A DNA stretch of 64,000 nucleotides from Amaurobius ferox (lineage: Eukaryota > Arthropoda > Arachnida > Araneae > Amaurobiidae): positions 113,254,127 through 113,318,126 of the forward strand of contig OX578146.1 in NCBI GenBank assembly GCA_951213105.1, written 5' to 3'. Below the pieces are notes generated by a model. It did no database searches. It was given only the letters and a program-made list of their open reading frames with translations, and was not told the DNA's origin. Positions within the stretch are counted from its first letter, which is position 1. Each line of letters starts with the position of its first letter. A program made the translations under genes and the position numbers. This document shows positions 57,640 to 64,000 of this stretch, piece by piece.

Positions 57640-58345
57640 GAATGTGTATTTAGTGAATTACAGAAGGTTTTAAACACGATATTTATTTAGCAAATTAGAG
57701 AGTGGTTTCAAACTAGATATTTATTTAGTAGATTAGAGATGGTTTCAAAATAGATACGTATTTCGAAAATTAAATATGGTGTCAAACTAGATATTTATTT
57801 CGTAAATTAAAGGAAATTTCAAACTAGATATTTGTTCAGTAAATTAGAGAGGCTTTTAAACTAGATATTTATTTAGTAAATTAGAGAGGATTTCAAACTA
57901 AATATTTATTTAGTAAATTAGAGAGGCTTTCAAACTAGATATTTATTTCTTAAATTAAAGGAAGTTTCAAACTAAATATTTATTTAGTAAATTAAAGAGG
58001 TTTTCAAACTAGATATTTATTTAATAAATTAGAGAGACTTTCAAACTAGATATTTATTTAGTAAATAAGAAAGGCTTTCAAACTAGATATTTATTTAGTA
58101 AATAAGAAAGGCTTTCAAACTAGATATTTATTTAGTGAATTAGAGAGGGCTTAAAACTACATATTTATTTCGTAAATTAAACAGGGTTTCAAACGATATA
58201 TTTAGTAAATTAGAGAGGGGATTTCAAAGAAAATATTTATTTAGTAAATTAAAGACTTCAAACTACATATTTATTTGGTAAATAAAATAAGGCTTTAAAT
58301 TAGATATTTATTTAGTAAATTCGAGATAGTTTCAAACTAAAATTT
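57640..58345 (+). repeat. 37-bp minisatellite, about 19 units
   Basis: The unit tttcaaactagatatttatt, then tagtaaattagagagg, repeats with starts such as 57784, 57821, 57858 and 57895 (period 37 bp). Units vary by substitutions and small indels towards both ends. Confidence 0.9.
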
Positions 58346-58879
58346 TGCGGGAGGTGGGGTAGCATTTGAAATTACACCACTGGGAGTTATAAAAACAGCT
58401 ATGTACAGCTAAACTCGCTTGTTCGTTAAGGTAACAAATAATGAGAAAATAAAATAATTGTGACATGTTAAAGAAAGCATTAAAAGCAGTTAAATTACGG
58501 ATGAAATTTGTTTCGTCTATGGGGATTCAGTTCTCTAGCTTTGTTAAATAGTCTTTTGAAATTCGCAAAACTTACAGTGGAACTTGGGAAGAAGTGAAGT
58601 GAAGTGTGGATGGGGGAGGAACGAGGCAAGCCGCCATTCCCCCCATAAAATTCTAATAGAACAAAATGATTTATTTTAAATTTCTCTTATGGCTGCCGCC
58701 TGTGTTACTGCCAGTTACAACCATATCGCAGTTCAAAATATTACTCTTCCCCATAAAGCATAACTACCATCGCCGTTTAGGGGAATTGTTACGCTTTCTT
58801 TGGATATAATTCTAGACAAATTTTATATTTCAAATAATCGGGGGCAACACTTTTGCCAAGCCATTGCTTTTATAATTTT
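58346..58879. other. No recognisable feature
   Basis: Moderately AT-rich sequence. It includes gaagtgaagtgaagtg near 58591 and nothing supportable as a gene. Confidence 0.4.
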
Positions 58880-59600
58880 TTCCGCCTTGAAACATCTATT
58901 TATTAGGATTTCTTATGGATGATCTATTTATTAGGATCTTAGATGATGATTGATATGGACTAAGTATCGAATTCCGGAGGAGAATGGGTGGTTCACTGAT
59001 GACTTTTACTCCTTGTTCTTTTGCCATTTCCGGTTCAAATTTTTTTATTTTATTATATATTTCTCGAAATTGGCTATACAATAGAGCTTAGATGATAGGG
59101 ATTCAGTACCATCTTGTGGAGAAGGTAGTGTAGTTTATTAATGATTCTCAGTTCGGATTATTTTCCCACTTCCCAGATTAAAAAAATTAATTTTCTTTGA
59201 ACTATCTAAATTTAAGAATCGGCTATATAGAGCTTAGAAGGCGACTGGTATAGATTCAGAATCACATTCCGGAGGGGGTAGGGGGAGTTACTACATATTT
59301 CATCTTACGGTTCTTTCCCACTTTTCATACGCCTTCCTTGAATTCCTATTATTTTTTTAGAATCGACTATAGATAAACTCAGATGAGGACTGAAATGATT
59401 TTAGCATCAAATTCTAGTGAGAGTAGAAGGGAGGGATCTAATTAAGGGTTTCCACTTCCGGTTCTAGAGATGCCCCTTCCAATTAACAAATTTAAAATTT
59501 CCTTGCAACATATATTTCTAGCTATAGATAGCTCTGAGATGATAACTGATATGGATTAAGCATCGAATTTCTGAAGGAGCAGGGAGGTTTTTACAAAAAT
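58880..59600 (+). repeat. Old tandem repeat of about 148 bp, five units
   Basis: The segments gatgattgatatggactaag (about 58945), agatgatagggattcag (about 59089), gcgactggtatagattcag (about 59240), gaggactgaaatgatttt (about 59384) and gataactgatatggattaag (about 59540) mark five strongly diverged units. Each is followed by a purine-rich ggaggag/aaggaggg stretch and a later cggttc motif. Confidence 0.65.
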
Positions 59601-60001
59601 GTGTACCACTGTAATTACTGCACAACACAGTATAAAAATGCTTAATTGTTCCGTCGAAAATAAAGAAATTGTACGCAACCACTTCAAGACCACTTCATCA
59701 TAATTTTTTTGCTCGTCATCTAATCATGCACAAATATTACCATGTTTTAGTATGTATTATAGTTAGATGTATTTGCACATAGCATTTCATAGCAATACAT
59801 GATACCGTTTATAAGTCATGTCCAGATCTAAGGCATGTGCAAATTCGCAAATGCACACAGAACTAAATGGCTAGCTTTGTAATATATATAGGAAGGGTCT
59901 AAATATGCTTAGGAAGTCTTAAAATGTACTTGTCGGTAAACTCTAGAATCTAAAATTTCTCAAGAAAACAATGAAATATATGTATATAACAGCATGCAAA
60001 A

Positions 60002-60103
60002 TTTGATGTGGGCAACACACACACGTCGAAAACTCGAATTGCGGTTTTCGGCATAATTCTAATAATTTCCATATGCATTACCATGCATTGTACGAAAAAT
60101 AAT

Positions 60104-60105
<2 letters not shown>
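60002..60105 (+). mobile_element. Internally deleted Helentron-like derivative (about 100 bp)
   Basis: The first 20 bases (TTTGATGTGGGCAACACA) are the family 5' end. They join directly, at a CACA stretch, to the last part (cgtcgaaaactcgaattgcg, ataatttccatatgcattac, catgcattgtacgaaaaat), which forms a decayed hairpin. The rest of the element is missing. Confidence 0.65.
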
Positions 60106-60148
<43 letters not shown>

Positions 60149-61150
60149 CCCTTCTCCGAAAAAAAGGGATAGTATAATTTTGTTTCATTTCAAAACAACA
60201 GTAGAAATGAATATACTTTTGCTTCAGTAAACATTTGTAGGCGAACAACTCATAAGTATAGTTTATACTCTGCTTTCGCAATAAACACTTCATAAATTCC
60301 AACTTCTACATTCTTTACAGCACAGTCTAAAAGAAATGAATTCTTAAGAATTTACAGAATTTCTAAGAACATTGTCACTACCGGAAAAACATAGTTTGGA
60401 TATTTTAATATTTCACTAAAACGACTTAAGACTACAAAGAATGCCACATAAATATATTTCGTTAAATCATAAAAGCCAGGAGAAAATATATATTGCTCAA
60501 TTAATTTAAAGAATTACTTTCTTCAAGAAAACTTTTTCCAAAACTTGAAATACGTTTTTCAGTTTATGAAATATATTGTACGTATATTCAACTCATTCTA
60601 GAATTTATATATAAAATGTTGGAAAATATTTTCTGGTGTTTAAAAGTAATTTTTTTAAAGGTTTTTTTAATTTCAAAAGGGAAAATACGAGTTCCGATCC
60701 AATTCTGTCAAAAGATGAACCTCTTAGTAAGAGATTTCTAACGTAGTGACAAAAACTGGAATTCTACTGAAAACCCGACCCGTGATTGAATATAGTTATA
60801 CTGCTTTTGGTCTTCTGATCCACAATCACCACAATCAAATTTGCGTTAAAAAAAAATTATGAGAGATCTTAAAAATATGTATGTCATGCCGATGTTCTAA
60901 ATGCAGTTTAATGCATTTTTAAGTGAAAAATTATATATACAATTCACATTTATTTTGTTTCATTGATAGAAGCAAATATGCGAGAAATTAGTGACCATAA
61001 TTGTTTCATGGGAGTTAGGTGCCCTTTATTAAGTCATATCAAAACGCAGTGCGCATAGTCTGTGGCCCAACATGGTAAACAGTGTCTATGTAAATAATTT
61101 ACGAAAAAGTGTAAATAAACAAAGGTAGATGCAGACAGATTTTCGTTCCG
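60106..61150. other. (TA)n tract, then anonymous sequence
   Basis: A (TA)n microsatellite lies at 60110-60147. The rest is AT-rich with nothing recognised. Confidence 0.45.
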
Positions 61151-61151
61151 A

Positions 61152-61380
61152 TTGGCTCCCGACTCTTTCAGTGGAGGACATACATATCAGATGTCTCTTC
61201 CTGTCAGGAAATATCGCATCAAGAGTGGAAGTGAAAGAGAATGCGCGCACACCTTCTATCAGTTAAATGCCGCAGCCCGAGAGGACTTATCTAAGCTCCT
61301 TATTTCGCTGTTCGATTTGTTTTATCATGTTTATCGTTTGAGGACTCGAAGGAGTAATTTACAAATTCAATAATAAATTT
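61152..61380 (+). other. 73-codon frame in a GC-richer patch, unidentified
   Basis: The frame 61152-61373 is followed at once by an AATAAA (near 61371). It encodes a basic sequence with RKYRIKSGSERECAHTFYQL and REDLSKLLISLFDLFYHVYR. It resembles neither a known host protein nor a transposon domain that I can name. The compact GC-richer patch ending in AATAAA could also be part of a solo LTR. Confidence in coding is low. Confidence 0.2.
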
Positions 61381-63275
61381 GATTTAGATAATCGTTAAAT
61401 TATAGAGGTTTTGTCCTTTTTGATAAACTTGAAATTTTTTTATGTGAATAATAAAATTGAACTTTTAAAGTAAAGCTTGGGTAGTGGTATTTTATTTTCT
61501 TACTTGTTCGCCTTGATTTTTATGTATTGTTAAATTTTATTTTTATCTATTGTTGAGTTTCCCGTGCATTGTGTTTTCCCGCATATAACGTTTCTGAATC
61601 GGCTCCACAGAGAAACTCAAAACCGGAGTTCCATTGTGATAATAAAATTGCTAAACGACAATTTATTTTCATTGTAAATAAGCAGTTATATATGCTTTTA
61701 GTTGTAAACTTGTTGAAATATAAAACTTTTCTATTAAGTTTGATACCTGGTTTTACATGTTTTCCCAAATTATTTTACGAAGCTTCACTACTGTATCTAC
61801 TAAAGGAAAGATAAAGTTAGCTGTGCGATGCCTTTCGGTTTTTACATACTTGTTTTTTTATATGACCTGATAGAGGAGGTTTCCTAATGCCCTTGAAACT
61901 ATTGTAGTCATCAATTTTTTATATGCCTATTTTAATCAATGAATTAAAAAAAAAAGAATATACATGTAAGACAATAAATTGAAAATAATATCGGAATATC
62001 GAAGTGTGCATGTACATCCTGATGAGATTGTACATTTAAGACTTTGATTTCCATTTATTCCATTTTCCTCATATTCAATTAGCTCTTCTGGTCCCTATTT
62101 TTTTTTCCCATACTTTGCACATTGCTGCCCAATACAATTATCTTTCCTGATTCTGTTAATACAAATTTTCCTTTATTTGTTCTTCTTAAAAATCTTAGTT
62201 TTCCAACATCCTCATCCTTCACAGCATAATATGTGTAGATCCAATTTTTAGTCATTTGCTATAAATGGTCCTTGTATCCTATATAATACTCCATATATAT
62301 ATATTACATGTAGCAGATATTTTCATTGTGTTACATATATAACCCTTGTCTATTTAAAATGCATTATAAATCATTACTGTCTTCGTAATTTTTCAAAGTA
62401 TAAAAATAAGTAAATATTGGAGAGTTTTGTATTATTTGACGGGGGAAAGTGGGTTTTGATATTCAGGTTACAAAATTCCTTTCAAATTTTGCTCAAATTG
62501 TGCTATTTAATTCTTGGGATATTATGTCTGTATTATCTTTCTCACTCACAGACACACAGAAATCATTTCAAAGAGGCTTGAATTAAATAAAACAAGATAT
62601 ATTAAATATATGTATAAATGCGTGAAAAATTCGAATTCAAAAGTTTGAACTCGTCACGTTATCTCTATACGTTATACTATGAATGCTGACTAACGAAAAT
62701 AACTGTAAAATTTTTATGTAAGCTCCACACAAAAAAAGAAACTGTAAAAATAAGGGAAATTGTGGAAAAACCAAAAAACTATTGTTCTTCCAACCAGCTA
62801 AAGTTGGTTGTCCAAAGAACAACCAACCTTACAGTTCATCTACGGATGGCTGTCTTTTCCTAGACCATACCTATTATTATTTTTTTCAATATAGCCAACA
62901 TTCATATTCGTTTTCACTATTTTAAAACGCCAGTTAAACTGAATGTATTTTAATATGAAATTATAATATTTCGTTAGTAAGTGCATGAACAGTTGATTAA
63001 AAGTATTAATCGACATATAAAACATACTCTTTATTAAGGGTAAAAAGACAGAGCAGTTATACCAGCAAAAGTAAGGAAACGTCTGTCTGTGCCTCTGAAT
63101 GTATGCGTGTGTTGAAAACAGAATATTTGACAACGGGTATTTTTAGGACATTTTAGGACAGCTTTACTTTCTTCTCTTTCGCTATGAAAATAACAAAAAT
63201 AATTTTGAAACAGAAGACTGCTTTTGCTTCCAAAACCAGTTGATACTTTGAATATACGGTTTATGCTGTACCGGT
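61381..63275. other. Anonymous AT-rich stretch
   Basis: Fragments near 62520-62680 (cactcacagacacacag, then aaaattcgaattcaaaag, tcgtcacgttatctctatac) resemble the 3' part of the Helentron-like family. Overlapping frames at 61547-61814, 62637-62822 and 62840-63393 lack motifs. Confidence 0.35.
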
Positions 63276-63283
63276 AAAGTACT

Positions 63284-63720
63284 TTAACACGTTCGAGACG
63301 GAGCCGATTTTGATATACTTTCCGTTCAACCGGCGGATAGCACTCAGTGGATGTTTGACCGTACAGAATATAGATAGAAGACAACGCGCTCAAAACAATA
63401 GAGATTATATTTCACTTTATGTTTAGAATGTTTTAATAAAACACACTGAGAAGTGTAAGTGTATTTTTTATGTTATATAAATTACAATGTTGTAAGTGTG
63501 TTTATAATGTTATATGAATTAAGTTTTGTAAGTGTACTATTTATGTTTTATAAATTAAGTTTATTTATCATATTCGATACAGTCGGTCCACAGAATTCGA
63601 CGCCGTCTAAACGGAAAATTCAGTGTCGGTCCTTAAGACCCGACGTCGGCCGAACGGAAAGTTTGGATTCGGTACTTGGGAGCCGACAACGTCTCCAACG
63701 TATTCATTTCAGATTATTTT
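63284..63720. mobile_element. Possible piggyBac-like or other inverted-repeat element
   Basis: The left side reads TTAACACGTTCGAGACGGAGCC, the kind of TTAA-CACGTT start seen in piggyBac-related elements, and continues aactttccgttc-type sequence. The right side, in reverse, carries tacgttggagacg and aaactttccgttcggccgac. The inverted repeats are imperfect, no clean right TTAA was found and no transposase is present. About three 41-bp AT repeats (ttataagtgt/taagtgtg) lie inside at about 63445-63560. Confidence 0.35.
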
Positions 63721-64000
63721 AAGGAGTCGGTGGACGTTGAAATTTTTTCTATTTATTTATTGACTTAGAAACATGAAAATTTGTATAAATATTCCTTTTA
63801 ACATTACTATATAAAATACCATTAAATTTTTTTCACTTTTGATATAATTTTGTATTTTTTTTTAATTTAATTTTTTTTAACGAAAATTCGAAAATGCTCC
63901 TTGCGTGCCATTTGTTCACAGTTTTGATTGATTTTACATTATGATTACTCAAAAACACATTATGAACAAATTTGGGTATTCATTTTTAAATCCCTTAGAA
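63721..64000. other. No recognisable feature
   Basis: AT-rich sequence to the window end. Confidence 0.4.

Overview
The window is AT-rich eukaryotic nuclear DNA from an arthropod, most likely an arachnid such as a spider. I infer this from the jockey-type non-LTR retrotransposons with RNase H and a terminal zinc knuckle, a Ty3/gypsy gag fragment, tRNA- and 5S-derived SINEs and mariner-type termini; no host marker gene confirms it. I found no intact host protein gene. Almost every open frame longer than 60 codons is chance, or lies in a microsatellite or a decayed mobile element. The window reads as intergenic or intronic DNA built from mobile elements and tandem repeats.

Layout. 0.7-24 kb: nine copies of an old repeat (called alpha here), all on the plus strand, in alternating subtypes with co-linear flanking blocks, so it looks like an ancient tandem duplication of multi-kb units. 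It is interrupted by Helentron-like elements, a tRNA-derived SINE with a target-site duplication (9.0 kb), a palindromic CCAATATTGG element (12.3 kb), a 5'-truncated jockey element with a 14-bp target-site duplication (13.8-16.0 kb), an inverted-repeat element with 63-bp internal repeats (20.1 kb) and a mariner-type foldback element (21.1 kb). 23.7-25.5 kb: a local duplication flanks a Tigger/pogo-like remnant. 26.1-28.1 and 47.8-49.7 kb are two copies of one 2-kb segment. 31.3 kb carries a short Pif1-type helicase C-terminus and 31.8 kb a retrotransposon zinc knuckle. 35.6 kb has a 5S rRNA-like sequence fused to a tRNA-derived SINE. 36.4-38.05 kb is a 182-bp satellite, nine units with no net length change. 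38.7, 51.0 and 52.95 kb carry copies of a 5S-derived SINE flanked by direct repeats. 39.1-39.9 kb is a second jockey RNase H remnant, and 40.4-41.9 kb a gag-only LTR element. 42.9-45.3 kb holds tRNA-like repeats, including at least nine tandem units with an A-box. 46-64 kb is mostly tandem repeats, Helentron-like copies and anonymous AT-rich sequence.

The most abundant dispersed family (about 15 copies or fragments) starts TCTGATGTGGGC, carries an internal (CA)n tract and ends in a hairpin. The sequence just inside the 5' end matches the 3' arm of that hairpin, and the match is kept in two subfamilies whose sequences differ. With the helicase remnant at 31.3 kb, this suggests Helentron-associated non-autonomous elements. 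Assignments rest on reading by eye; boundaries marked approximate could shift by tens of bases.
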